A DNA stretch of 64,000 nucleotides from assembly GCA_963843065.1 (NCBI GenBank), contig CAWJKX010000223.1:5857-69856 (forward strand). Reading direction: 5' to 3'. The translations under genes were made by a program, and so were the position numbers. Shown here one piece after another: positions 1 to 9,127 of the stretch (position 1 is its first letter; every line of letters begins with the position of its first letter). Below the pieces are notes generated by a model. It was not told where the DNA came from, made no database searches, and saw only the letters and a program-made list of their open reading frames with translations. This DNA is from JAGVPT01 sp963843065 (GTDB lineage Bacteria; Bacteroidota; Ignavibacteria; UBA10030; UBA8401).

Positions 1-2
1 AC

Positions 3-491
3 AAATATGTTTTCTCGTACCAGGGCGACGGCGACTTCGCGGCAATCGGAACGGGTGAGTCGATTCATACGGTGAACCGCGGAGAAAATATTCTAATGCT
101 TTTCATCAACAACGCCATCTATGGAATGACGGGGGGACAAATGGCGCCGACGACGATTCTTGGCCAGGTGACTTCGACGTCGCCGTACGGACGGAATTCC
201 GACCTTATGGGATTTCCGTTGAAGATCACAGAACTTGTCGCGCAATTGCCCGGCGCGTATTACGTAACGAGGCAATCGGTTCATACGGCTGCAGCGGTAA
301 GGAAATTGAAAAAAGCAATTGAAGCGTCGTTTCAGTACCAGCCGCTGAAAAAAGGGACATGCTTCATCGAAGTCGTCTCCAATTGTCCGTCGGGATGGAA
401 GATGACTCCCGTTGAAGCGAATGTGTGGATGGAAAAAAATATGTTCCCGTTATATCCGATCGGCGATTTAAAAGTGCCGAAACAGAACTAA
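3..491 (+). CDS. korB: 2-oxoacid:ferredoxin oxidoreductase, beta subunit (3' part)
   Basis: This is the C-terminal part of the thiamine-diphosphate-binding beta subunit of a 2-oxoglutarate (or related 2-oxoacid):ferredoxin oxidoreductase, which oxidatively decarboxylates a 2-oxoacid to acyl-CoA and reduces ferredoxin. The frame is open from base 3, upstream of the first internal ATG at base 72, so the gene starts outside the window. The visible part begins in the ThDP/Mg motif (GDGDFAAIG), followed by the NN-x-IYGMTGGQ stretch typical of the family and the GWKMTP...EANVWMEKNMFPLYPIGDL tail. The gamma subunit follows 18 bases later. Substrate specificity cannot be decided from this half; KorB rather than PorB is preferred because the subunits are separate and the tail is KorB-like. 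Confidence 0.9.
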   Translation, partial: KYVFSYQGDGDFAAIGTGESIHTVNRGENILMLFINNAIYGMTGGQMAPTTILGQVTSTSPYGRNSDLMGFPLKITELVAQLPGAYYVTRQSVHTAAAVRKLKKAIEASFQYQPLKKGTCFIEVVSNCPSGWKMTPVEANVWMEKNMFPLYPIGDLKVPKQN

Positions 492-509
492 ATTGGACGA
501 GGCAGGAAG

Positions 510-1076
510 ATGAACACTGCTCATGAAATTATCATAGCCGGTTTCGGAGGGCAAGGCGTTCTGTCGATGGGTCAGATTATTGCGCATGCTGCGATGGAAG
601 AAGGGAAAGAAGTGAGTTGGATGCCTTCGTACGGTCCTGAGATGAGGGGCGGTACCGCAAACTGCATCGTCATTGTTTCATCGGCGAGAATCAGTTCGCC
701 GATCGTTTCTAAGTTTGATTCGGCCATCCTTCTCAACCAGCCTTCACTCGACAAATTCGCCGACGCGGTGAAGCCCGGCGGACTGATTTTGTTCGAGTCA
801 TCGAGCGTCATTTCGCCGTCATCCCGCACGGATGTAGAATCTCTGGGCATCGATGCCCAGGAAGAGGCACGCAAGCTCAATAAAAAGCAGGTCGCAAACA
901 TGATCATGCTTGGAGCATTTCTCGAGCGCCGGCCGATTGTTTCGCCTAAAAATGTAATACAGGCATTGAAGGAAGTATTGCCTGAACGTCATCATCATCT
1001 ATTGCCCCTCAACGAAGAAGCATTGATGCGAGGGAAACAGATTGCTGTTGAATCGGCGCACGAAACCGTACAGTGA
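510..1076 (+). CDS. korC: 2-oxoacid:ferredoxin oxidoreductase, gamma subunit
   Basis: The 188-residue protein is the gamma subunit that completes the oxidoreductase begun by the upstream beta subunit. It opens with the family glycine motif GFGGQGV (residues about 11-17) and contains SYGPEMRGGTANC (about 49-61), both hallmarks of the POR/KOR gamma domain. A purine-rich AGGAAG lies directly before the ATG. The spacing to korB is 18 bases, consistent with one operon. The alpha subunit and any delta ferredoxin subunit must lie upstream of the window. Family assignment is secure; the exact 2-oxoacid is inferred. Confidence 0.92.
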   Translation: MNTAHEIIIAGFGGQGVLSMGQIIAHAAMEEGKEVSWMPSYGPEMRGGTANCIVIVSSARISSPIVSKFDSAILLNQPSLDKFADAVKPGGLILFESSSVISPSSRTDVESLGIDAQEEARKLNKKQVANMIMLGAFLERRPIVSPKNVIQALKEVLPERHHHLLPLNEEALMRGKQIAVESAHETVQ

Positions 1077-1119
1077 GCCTGTTCGGAATTGAACAGAAAC
1101 CGGAAAAGGTAGGGTCCTT

Positions 1120-1380
1120 ATGAATCTTGAAAATCTTCGCTGCGATCATCAGTGCAGAAACACCTGCGCTATGTTAACGGCCGCCCTCGCGCAAGAGACG
1201 ATGACCGTTCGTTTCTATCAGCAAGTACTGACACAATGCGATGAACCGGACGTGCACAATTTTGTCCGCTCCATCGTCGAAGACCGGAGTGCATCCGTCA
1301 TCCGCATCATGCAAAAGCTCAATGAGATCAAAGCTCGCTCTCAAACAATGGACGGCATTCAGTCCAGCTTTCAATCCTGA
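1120..1380 (+). CDS. small Cys-containing helical protein, unknown function
   Basis: An 86-residue protein of unknown function, preceded by a good ribosome-binding site (AAAGGTAGGG) and ending 14 bases before a strong terminator. The N terminus carries three spaced cysteines (C8-x3-C12-x3-C16), then a predicted helix with QE and RFYQQV, a fourth cysteine, and a second helix ending in KLNEI. The two-helix pattern with spaced acidic residues is reminiscent of half of a ferritin-like/rubrerythrin bundle, but the usual ExxH pair is missing, so metal binding is only a guess. Its position as last gene after korBC suggests a link to ferredoxin-dependent metabolism. Confidence 0.65.
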   Translation: MNLENLRCDHQCRNTCAMLTAALAQETMTVRFYQQVLTQCDEPDVHNFVRSIVEDRSASVIRIMQKLNEIKARSQTMDGIQSSFQS

Positions 1381-1393
1381 TTCTCTTCTGCAA

Positions 1394-1438
1394 AAAAGAC
1401 CTTGTCAAGGGTTGAAACCTTGACAAGGTCTTTTTATT
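1394..1438. terminator. bidirectional rho-independent terminator
   Basis: A 17-bp perfect stem (1394-1410 paired with 1418-1434) encloses a 7-base loop. It is flanked by a T tract on the plus side and an A tract on the left, which reads as T on the minus strand. It lies between the convergent kor operon and the minus-strand permease gene, so it can serve both. Confidence 0.92.
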
Positions 1439-1465
1439 AACGTGCCATTTCATCCCTCTTTGGCT

Positions 1466-3066
1466 TTATTCGCCTTCCGGCATCGGCTCACGTGATTCCT
1501 TTGTAAAGGAAAATACGAGCAGCATTATTGAAAAAACAAGATAGGCTGATGTGAACTGGTATGGAATTTTTTGTGCGATTCCTGCGAGATTCCATGGAAG
1601 ATACATCATCCCGTCCGGTGAAGCAGAATGTACAATGCCGAAGAACGATAAAACTGCCAGGATCAATAAGTAAGCCGATGATCTTTTCAAATGCCGGTCG
1701 ATGAGTTCCGCCAAAAATCCCCCCCACAACATCGCAGTCAGAATAAATCCGTTCCCCAATGCGATTGTTACAAGCATTTCAGGAAGAGATTTGCCCGGAG
1801 ATTCGAGCAGTCTCTGGAAATTTTCAGCCGGTACAATATCCGGGTTGGTGAATTTTATTGAAAGCAGCCGTGCAATCGTCGGGAAGAATGCGAACGCGAC
1901 AGCCGGTGCGTGGCGAACAGGGCATGCTTGGAACGATTGCACCACGATATCCATTGCAACAAAAATCAAAATCGGAGCAAGCACAGCTCGTGGAATTAAT
2001 TCGACAAAGAACGAGACATACCCGAGGACTCCACCAAGACCGATAAAGATCCCAGTCAATAACGTGTAGCCTGCGCGCGAGCCCATTCGTTTGTATGCAG
2101 GCTGGCCGATGTAGGGAGTCGATTGCGCGACGCCGCCGCATAACCCAGCGACTAATGTTGCAATAGCTTCAGTCAGAAGAATTGTCCGCGTGTTGTAATT
2201 GTCCCCGGCAACACGTGCGCTTTCAGTCACATTGATGCCTCCGACCACGGTCAGCAAGCCGAACGGAATCGCAATCGGCATGTATTTCCAGGCGTGGCTG
2301 AGCCCTTCCATAAACCCAAGCGTCGGGATGGGGAGCCCGAAATGCAGGTCCATGGGCGGGAACGCCTGAAAATGTTCCGCCTATCCATCCTGTCGGCCCG
2401 AGCAAATAATAGAGAGATGTCCCGATGAGTATTGATGCTAAGACCCCAGGAAAATTTTTCGGCAGTTTGATTCGAGCTACAAGTGAGTAGAAAATAAGTC
2501 CGAGCGAGATCATTCCGACAATCGGCATGCTGAAGATGTCGACCAGTGGAACCAAGCCGATGAGTGCCAGTCCGATGCCGGCCAGCGATCCGAGAAGCCC
2601 TGCCTGCGGCACAACCCGCTGCACCCACTGCTCCGATGAAAGAAAACAGCACTTTAATAATTCCGATAACGACCATCGTCGCCATTCCAATGTACCAGGT
2701 CATCATCGCCGCATCATGCTCTCCCAGACCTTCGGCTTTCAGCCCGATAAACGCCGGGCCAAGCACGACAAGTGCGATACCGATTGTCGACGGCGTGTCC
2801 AGTCCGAGGGGCATTGCCGTAACTTTGGTGTTGCCGGTTTTCTTCGCGAGACGGAATGCCATCCATGTGTATACCGCGTCGCCGAAGAGAACGCCGAACG
2901 CCGTACCGGGAAACATTTTCGTATAGACGATATCGGCCGGAAATTTGAACGCGAAAATCAATATTCCCGCAAGAAAAGAAAGAACGGTCAGGTTATCGAA
3001 CATCAATCCGAAAAATCCGTTGATGTCGCCGACGGCAAACCATTTATATTTTTTTTCATTTTCCAT
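1466..3066 (-). CDS. NCS2/AzgA-like permease (two frame breaks)
   Basis: A multi-pass membrane protein of the nucleobase:cation symporter 2 (xanthine/uracil/adenine permease-like) superfamily. Three overlapping frames together give about 532 residues: an N-terminal part with FFGLMFDNLTVLSFLAG and MPLGLDTPSTIG, a middle part with QRVVPQAGLLGSLAG, and a C-terminal part with YIGQPAYKRMGSRAGYT and FVAMDIVVQSFQ. The frame shifts by one base near 2622-2628 and again near 2348-2354 (a CCCGCCC context). Removing one base at each site gives a continuous frame with no stop. The start at 3066 has AAAGG on the minus strand; a GTG six bases upstream is possible. The substrate is not determinable. It is near the nucleoside transporter at 3115-4438, which supports nucleobase uptake. 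Confidence 0.78.
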
Positions 3067-3114
3067 GATCACGCCTTTTACGATGATTCAATATAATCAG
3101 CAATGACTGTCAGC

Positions 3115-4438
3115 TCAATTGACGAACATTCCTGCAATTGAAGCCGTCATCCACGTTGCGATTGTTCCGCCGAGGAGCGACTTGAGGCCGAGCTTCGCAA
3201 TGTCGCTTCGCCGGTTCTCGGCGAACGGACCGATGCCGCCGATCTGGATTGCAATGGATGAGAAGTTGGCGAACCCGCACAGCGCATACGTTGCGATGAT
3301 GATGGCTTTTTGCGAGAGCTGATGAGCCGTCATTGCATCGGTCATTTTCGAGTATGCCACGAACTCGTTAAGGACTACCTTAATTCCCATAAGGCTCCCG
3401 ACGCTCAACGCATCACTCCACGGTACTCCGATCGCGAAAGCGACGAATTGGAAGACAAGTCCGGTAAGGAGTTCGAACGATATCGGCATACCGAACCGTG
3501 CTTGAGTAATAGCGCTCCATCCCGTTACGTTTCCAACCCACCCGAGGGCGTAGTCGAGCAATGCAATCAATGCGATGAACGCAATGAGCATGCCCGCTAC
3601 GTTCAACGCGAGCTGGACGCCGGTCGAGGCGCCTGCCGCAGCCGCTTCGATGACATTCGAATAAGTTTTTTCGATTTTGAGTTTCACGGTCCCCATTGTT
3701 AAGCGGTTCGGCTTTTTCAGGGAAAAGAATCTTTGCGACGACGATCGTTGCCGGACCTGCCATGATGCATGCCGCGAGCAGATGTCCTGCAAAATAGACC
3801 TGCGAAGCATCCAGCGATGTCCCCTGCAATGTTGCGTACGCAGCGCCCAGCATGGTGTAGTAAGCGATCATGACGCCGCCGGAAATATGAGCCATCCCGC
3901 TCGTCATGATCGTCATGAGTTCAGATTGCGTGAGGGTTGAAAGATACGGACGAATGACCAGCGGCGCTTCAGTTTGCCCCATAAAGGTATTGGCAGCCAC
4001 GCACAACGATTCACTCCCGCTTGCCCGCATGAATTTTGCCATCACCCATGCCATCGCCTGAACAACTCGCTGCATGATGCCGAGATGATAGAGGATCCCC
4101 ATGAACGATGCGAAGAAGATAATCGTAGGGAGCACCTGGAACGCGAAAAAGAACCCAAAACTCCCCGGAGAACCGACCGAGGTTGCAAGGGGACCAAAAA
4201 CGAATTGAGCACCATTGGAGGTAAAACTAAAGAGACGTACAAAGCATTTGCTGATTGTTGCAAAGATAATGTGGCCGACGGCAACTTTGAGAATGAAAAG
4301 GGCGAAAACAAATTGCATCACAATCCCGATGATCACGAGCCGCCAATTGACGGAGCGCTTGTCGGGAGAGAAGAGAAACGCAATTCCGGTTACGAAGACG
4401 AGACCGATCAGCCCGCGGACGATAGAAAATATTTCCAT
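3115..4438 (-). CDS. nupC: concentrative nucleoside transporter, CNT/NupC family (frame break)
   Basis: A cation-coupled nucleoside importer of the inner membrane. The two frames join to about 440 residues, close to the bacterial NupC length. The first part contains the family signature GQTEAPLVIRPYL and FASFMGILYHLGIMQ; the second contains GVPWSDALSVGSLMGIKVVLNEFVAY and ALCGFANFSSIAIQIGGIG, both conserved in CNT proteins. The break lies at about 3690-3693 in a GGGG run; deleting one G restores NNGTVKLKIEKTY. The gene ends 49 bases before the downstream minus-strand permease starts, so the pair may be one transcript for nucleoside and nucleobase salvage. Confidence 0.85.
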
Positions 4439-4549
4439 GCAGCAGCCTCAGCGAAAATAGTGATATGCAGGTTTTCAGCGAATGGACAATCAGGCATCAA
4501 AGTATCAAGTTTTCGATAAAAGTGCTATAGAAAAAGACCATCCTGTCGT

Positions 4550-4628
4550 AGATGTCGGACACCGTATTCAAAAAATCGCACTAAGTTTAAATATTTGGAG
4601 CTGCAAATAAGCAAGGTGTCCGACATCT
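4550..4628. repeat. 14-bp inverted repeat pair in a divergent promoter region
   Basis: AGATGTCGGACACC (4550-4563) recurs as its perfect reverse complement at 4615-4628, 51 bases apart, in the 427-base gap between the divergent nupC and lpd genes. It ends just upstream of a consensus-like promoter at 4650. It could be a pair of operator half-sites, the termini of a small miniature element, or a dispersed repeat. The rest of the gap (4439-4549, 4681-4770) holds no credible gene. Confidence 0.55.
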
Positions 4629-4649
4629 TTCCAAGCGCCTTCACTTCAA

Positions 4650-4678
4650 TTGACTTTTCTTATGAGTTTAAGTATATT
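4650..4678 (+). promoter_or_regulatory. sigma-70-type promoter for lpd
   Basis: TTGACT (4650-4655) and TATATT (4673-4678) are separated by exactly 17 bases. Transcription would start near 4685 and give a leader of about 180 bases before lpd. Confidence 0.6.
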
Positions 4679-4775
4679 TTAGACGCATTTTTCCCTTGTT
4701 GCCGTTATAAAAGAGATGTTGTTATCCCATGAACGATGAAATTCTATGGGTAGATGGTGTTGAATCTTTTCATTT

Positions 4776-4811
4776 AAAAGAGGGAATTGTTATTCCCTCT
4801 TTTCTTTTTTT
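4776..4811 (+). terminator. terminator-like hairpin in the lpd leader (possible attenuator)
   Basis: An 11-bp stem (4776-4786 with 4793-4803), 6-base loop and a U tract (4800-4811, one C interruption) lie between the putative promoter and the lpd start. The upstream gene is on the other strand, so the hairpin cannot be the end of a plus-strand gene in this window. By position it is a leader terminator. It is followed at 4813-4838 by two small tandem hairpins, each ATCCC-N3-GGGAT. Confidence 0.6.
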
Positions 4812-4865
4812 AATCCCGAAGGGATATCCCAAAGGGATCGCTTCGCAACTTCGTGAGAGGAATTC

Positions 4866-6257
4866 ATGGCAGAAAAGCAATATGATGTTGTTGTTATCGG
4901 CGGGGGGCCCGGCGGATACATTGCCGGCATTCGCGCAGGTCAACTTGGTTTGAAGACATTGGTTGTCGAAAAAGATAAACTCGGCGGCATTTGTCTTAAT
5001 TGGGGCTGTATCCCGACCAAAGCACTTTTGAAGAATGCGGAGGTCTATAACCTTCTCCGGCACGCTGATGAGTTCGGATTTTCGTTCGATAATTTGAAGG
5101 CAGATTTTTCCGTTGCCGTAAAGCGAAGCCGGGATATTGCCGGTCGATCTTCGAAAGGAATAGAATTTCTTTTTAAAAAGAACAAAGTTGATTACCTGGC
5201 CGGGACGGCGAAAATTGTCTCAAAGGGAGTTATCGAAGTCGCGCAGGCCGGCAAATCCGACAAGATCAATGCTAAGCATATCATCATTGCGACCGGTGCT
5301 CGGCCGAAGACTTTTCCTTCTATTAAGATTGATGGCAAACAAATCATCACAAGTTCCGAAGCGATGGTTCTGGGTGCGGCGCCGAAGAGCATGGTCATTA
5401 TCGGCGGCGGCGCTATCGGTGTAGAGTTTGCATATTTCTATAACGCCTACGGAACGAAAGTGACTATCGTCGAGATGATGCCGAGTTTGCTGCCGATTGA
5501 AGACAGAGAAGTGACGAAGACCCTCGGACGGGTCTTTTCAAAAAATGGAATTGAAATTCTTACTGAAACAAAAGTTGAAGGCGTCTCAACGGGAAAGGAA
5601 GTAACCGTGAGCGTCAGCAATAAAGAGGGGAAAAAAGATTTGAAGGCAGACATCGCCCTTGTCGCCATCGGTGTTCAAGGAAATATTGAGAATCTCGGTC
5701 TCGAAGCGCTTGGCGTGAAGACCGACCGCTCGTTCATCAAGGTCGATCAATTTTACAAGACAAATGTCGACGGCATTTATGCTATCGGGGACGTGAACGG
5801 TCCGCCGTGGCTTGCACACGTCGCTTCGGCGGAAGGGATTGTTTGTGTGGAAAAGATCGCTGGAAAAACCCCACACTTGATTAATTACGACAATATCCCG
5901 GGCTGCACCTATTGCCAGCCGCAGGTTGCAAGCGTAGGATTGACGGAAGAAAAGGCGCGTGAAAAAGGATACGAAATAAAAATCGGACGGTATCCGTTCC
6001 GCTCGCACGGCAAAGCGCTCGCTATCAACGAGCCGGAAGGATTTGTCAAATTGATTTTCGATGCGAAATACGGCGAACTTCTCGGCGCACACATTATCGG
6101 TTCCGAAGCAACAGAAATGATTGCCGAGCTTGCCATTGCAAGGACTCTTGAAACGACCCGCGAACAGATTGTCCAAACAATTCACGCTCATCCAACGCTG
6201 ACTGAAGGAATCGGCGAGGCGGCACTTGATGCGTACGGCGAAGCGTTGAATATTTAA
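4866..6257 (+). CDS. lpd: dihydrolipoyl dehydrogenase (E3)
   Basis: The FAD-dependent E3 component re-oxidises dihydrolipoyl groups on E2 proteins and reduces NAD+. The 463-residue protein has the N-terminal FAD motif VVVIGGGPGGYIAG (residues 8-21), the redox disulfide GGICLNWGCIPTK (Cys43 and Cys48), a second nucleotide-binding motif VIIGGGAIGVEFA, and the C-terminal active-site HAHPTLTE (His442, Glu447). The start has GAGAGG five bases upstream. It is the only E3 in the window and heads an island with three E1 sets and two E2 genes, so it probably serves all of them. Confidence 0.97.
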   Translation: MAEKQYDVVVIGGGPGGYIAGIRAGQLGLKTLVVEKDKLGGICLNWGCIPTKALLKNAEVYNLLRHADEFGFSFDNLKADFSVAVKRSRDIAGRSSKGIEFLFKKNKVDYLAGTAKIVSKGVIEVAQAGKSDKINAKHIIIATGARPKTFPSIKIDGKQIITSSEAMVLGAAPKSMVIIGGGAIGVEFAYFYNAYGTKVTIVEMMPSLLPIEDREVTKTLGRVFSKNGIEILTETKVEGVSTGKEVTVSVSNKEGKKDLKADIALVAIGVQGNIENLGLEALGVKTDRSFIKVDQFYKTNVDGIYAIGDVNGPPWLAHVASAEGIVCVEKIAGKTPHLINYDNIPGCTYCQPQVASVGLTEEKAREKGYEIKIGRYPFRSHGKALAINEPEGFVKLIFDAKYGELLGAHIIGSEATEMIAELAIARTLETTREQIVQTIHAHPTLTEGIGEAALDAYGEALNI

Positions 6258-6307
6258 CGCTGCATGCGGGCCGCTGTACAGGCGATTCGCAGTTTACAAA
6301 CCTGAAC

Positions 6308-7024
6308 ATGAATCAACTTCTTGTCATCAATCTTGGACGGACGCGGTACGCCGACGCGTGGGATCTGCAGAGAAAAATATTCTCCGCACGTCTAGCTCGG
6401 CGTATTCCCGATGTTTTGCTGCTGACTGAACATGAGCCCGTCTACACGCTCGGCAAAGGCGCGGACATCAACCATCTTCTCGCCGGCGACGTTGAATTAC
6501 AAGAAAAGAAAATTGATTTGCATACGATTGACCGGGGGGGCGATGTTACGTTTCACGGTCCCGGCCAATTGGTCGGATATCCGATTCTCGATCTTAACGG
6601 TTACTATCTCGATATCCATCGATACCTGCGCGACATCGAAGAGGTCTTGATTCGCACGGCAAAAGATTTCGGCATCGGAGCAGAACGTTCCGGCGGATAT
6701 ACCGGCGTCTGGGTGAAGAACGATAAACTGGCGGCTATCGGGGTGAAGGTGAGCCGATGGGTAACCATGCATGGATTTGCCTTGAACGTTAACACCGACC
6801 TTTCGTATTTCGACAGAATTATTCCGTGCGGAATTTTTCATAAAGGTGTAACGTCTCTTCGGGCTCTGACAGGGCACGAAGTCGCAATGGCCGATGTTGA
6901 AAAGGGGGTAGTCCGTAATATTGAATCTGTATTCTCAGTTGCATCTCAGCCGATGATGCTCAAAGAGCTTCTCTCGAACAAACATTTCGAAGATGCTTTA
7001 CCTGTTGAGGAGAAGATTGCATGA
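6308..7024 (+). CDS. lipB: octanoyl-[ACP]:protein octanoyltransferase
   Basis: LipB transfers the octanoyl group from acyl carrier protein to the lipoyl domains of E2 proteins, the first step of endogenous lipoylation. The 238-residue product shows the family motifs RGGDVTFHGPGQLVGYPI (residues about 76-93), the catalytic lysine in NDKLAAIG (Lys140) and the catalytic cysteine in IIPCGI (Cys174). It lies 50 bases after lpd and its last four bases overlap the next start (ATGA), indicating translational coupling to the E1 gene. No strong ribosome-binding site precedes its own ATG. It partners with lipA at 12749. Confidence 0.95.
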   Translation: MNQLLVINLGRTRYADAWDLQRKIFSARLARRIPDVLLLTEHEPVYTLGKGADINHLLAGDVELQEKKIDLHTIDRGGDVTFHGPGQLVGYPILDLNGYYLDIHRYLRDIEEVLIRTAKDFGIGAERSGGYTGVWVKNDKLAAIGVKVSRWVTMHGFALNVNTDLSYFDRIIPCGIFHKGVTSLRALTGHEVAMADVEKGVVRNIESVFSVASQPMMLKELLSNKHFEDALPVEEKIA

Positions 7025-9116
7025 CAGCGAAAAAAAACGTGATGATGGTCCATAAATTCGAACCTTCACCCCACTGGAATGCAAAGCATGGCAAAGTCCC
7101 GCAAGCCTCCAACGGTCAGTTAACCAACGCACAGCTCATTCAGGCCTTCCGGACGATGCACCTCTCTCGAAGTATCGACGAGAAATCGATGCTTCTCTTA
7201 AAGCAGGGGAAAATCTTATTTCATATCAGCGGCCCGGGACATGAGGCGTGCCAGATCGCTGCCGCGATGGCGTTGAAACCAGGGTACGATTGGGCGTATC
7301 CGTACTACCGGGACCTCGCATTCGCATTGCAGTACGGCTCAACCGCATACGAAATATTTCTCGAATCGATGCATCGGTTGGGCGGTCCGAGCTCTAACGG
7401 CCGCCAGATGCCGTCGCATTATGGGAACAAAGCGCTTCGCATTCCCGCACAATCAAGTCCGACGGGCACACAGTTTCTACAGGCTGTGGGGACTGCATTA
7501 GGCGCGGTGAAGGAAGGAAAAGATGAAGTGGTATACGTCTCTTCCGGGGAAGGGGCGACAAGTGAAGGCGAATTCAGCGAAGCGCTGAACTGGGCGAGCC
7601 GGGAAAAGCTGCCTGTGGTCTTTTTGATCCAGAATAACGGGTACGCAATTTCCGTTCCGGTGAAAGACCAGATTGCGGGATGTTCTATTTATGAATTGTC
7701 AAGCGGTTATCCTGATCTCTGTCGCTTCCACATTGACGGAACAGATTTTGCCGCCTCGTATCGTGCGGCACAGGAAGCATACACCATGCGCGTTCCGGGA
7801 AGGGGCCGAGTTTGATCGAGGCCGATGTTGTTCGATTATTCCCTCATTCATCGTCCGACGACCCCAAGAAATATCTAACGCCGGATGTGATTGAACGGAA
7901 TCGAAAAAGTGATCCGCTGCCAAAGCTTGAAAAGATGATTCTTGATTCCGATGTTCTCTCCAAGGAAGAATTGGATCGATTAAAAGCTGAAGTTAAACGA
8001 GAAGTGGAAGAAGCCGCGGACAGGGCCGAGTCGCAGCCAAGCCCCACTGCCGATACCGCGGAACGAAACGTATTCTCTCCCAATATCATCGTCTCAAAAA
8101 ATAATTTTGAAGAGTCGAGGCACGAGGGTAAAAACGTCGTGATGGTCGATGCGATTAATCACGCCCTGCACGAGGAGATGAAGTTCAATCCGAAGATGCT
8201 GGTATATGGTGAGGATGTCGCCGGCAGCAAAGGAGGAGTCTTTACCGCAACGAAAGGATTGACTGCCGAGTTTGGTGAAGAGCGTGCATTCAATTCTCAA
8301 CTTGCGGAAGCAAGTATTGTCGGGACTGCGATCGGACTAGCGATCCGGGGTTTCAAACCGGTCGTAGAGATTCAGTTTGGCGATTACATCTGGCCCTCTT
8401 TCATGCAATTCAAAGACGAGCTGGTGAAGCTTCGGTACCGGTCTGACGGAGCTTTTTCCTGTCCAGTCGTTGTTCGTGTTGCCGTTGGGGGATACATCCG
8501 GGGCGGGTTATATCACAGCCAGAGCATCGAGGGATTTTTTGCGCACATGCCCGGTTTGTGGATTGCCATGCCGTCCAACGCAGCGGATGCAAAAGGGTTA
8601 TTGAAGACTGCGTGCCGGGAAGAGAATCCTGTTCTGTTCTGCGAACATAAAGGACTCTATCGACAAGGGTTTGCGTCGAGTCCGGAGCCGGATGAAAACT
8701 ATCTCCTGCCGTTTGGCCTCGCGAGTGTGAAGAAGGAAGGGAACGATGTAACTATCGTCGCATGGGGAATGATGGTCCAGCGTTCTCTCGAAGCGGCAAA
8801 AAAACTTGAGGTGCAGGGAGTGAGTGTTGAGGTGATCGACTTGAGGACGATTTGTCCGTGGGACAAGGAGACGGTTCTTTCGTCCGTGAAGAAAACCGGA
8901 AAGGCGTTGATCGTTCATGAAGACACCCGAACCGGCGGATTCGGCGCCGAGATCGGATCAGTGATTGCAGAAGAGTGCTTTCAGTGGCTCGACGCGCCGA
9001 TCATGAGAGTTGCAGCAAAAGATGCGCCGATTCCGTTCGCACCGGCTCTGGAGAACGCGGTTCTTCCTCAGGAAAATGATATTGTTTCGGCGTTGAAAAA
9101 AATGGCGGAGTTTTAA
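7021..9116 (+). CDS. fused 2-oxoacid dehydrogenase E1 alpha-beta (branched-chain type; frame break)
   Basis: One long E1 polypeptide: an alpha-type ThDP domain (motif SSGEGATSEGEFSEALNW, residues about 177-194) followed by a beta-type domain (KMLVYGEDVAGSKGGVF onward and a C-terminal transketolase-C domain). The alpha frame ends at 7815 and the beta frame is open from before 7812; adding one base near 7784 (CC to CCC) joins them to 698 residues through the typical linker ARSGKGPSLIEADVVRLFPH. That is the size of the fused branched-chain E1 proteins known in Bacteroidota and relatives. GAGGAG precedes the ATG and the gene overlaps lipB by four bases. The substrate (2-oxoisovalerate and homologues) is inferred from family resemblance. 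Two separate genes translated independently is possible but less likely. Confidence 0.82.
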
Positions 9117-9127
9117 TCATCAAACCT

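Noticed and set aside
4729..4953. 74-codon ORF overlapping the start of lpd
   Set aside because: It passes through the terminator hairpin and overlaps lpd in another frame; kept only as a possible leader peptide in the attenuation finding.
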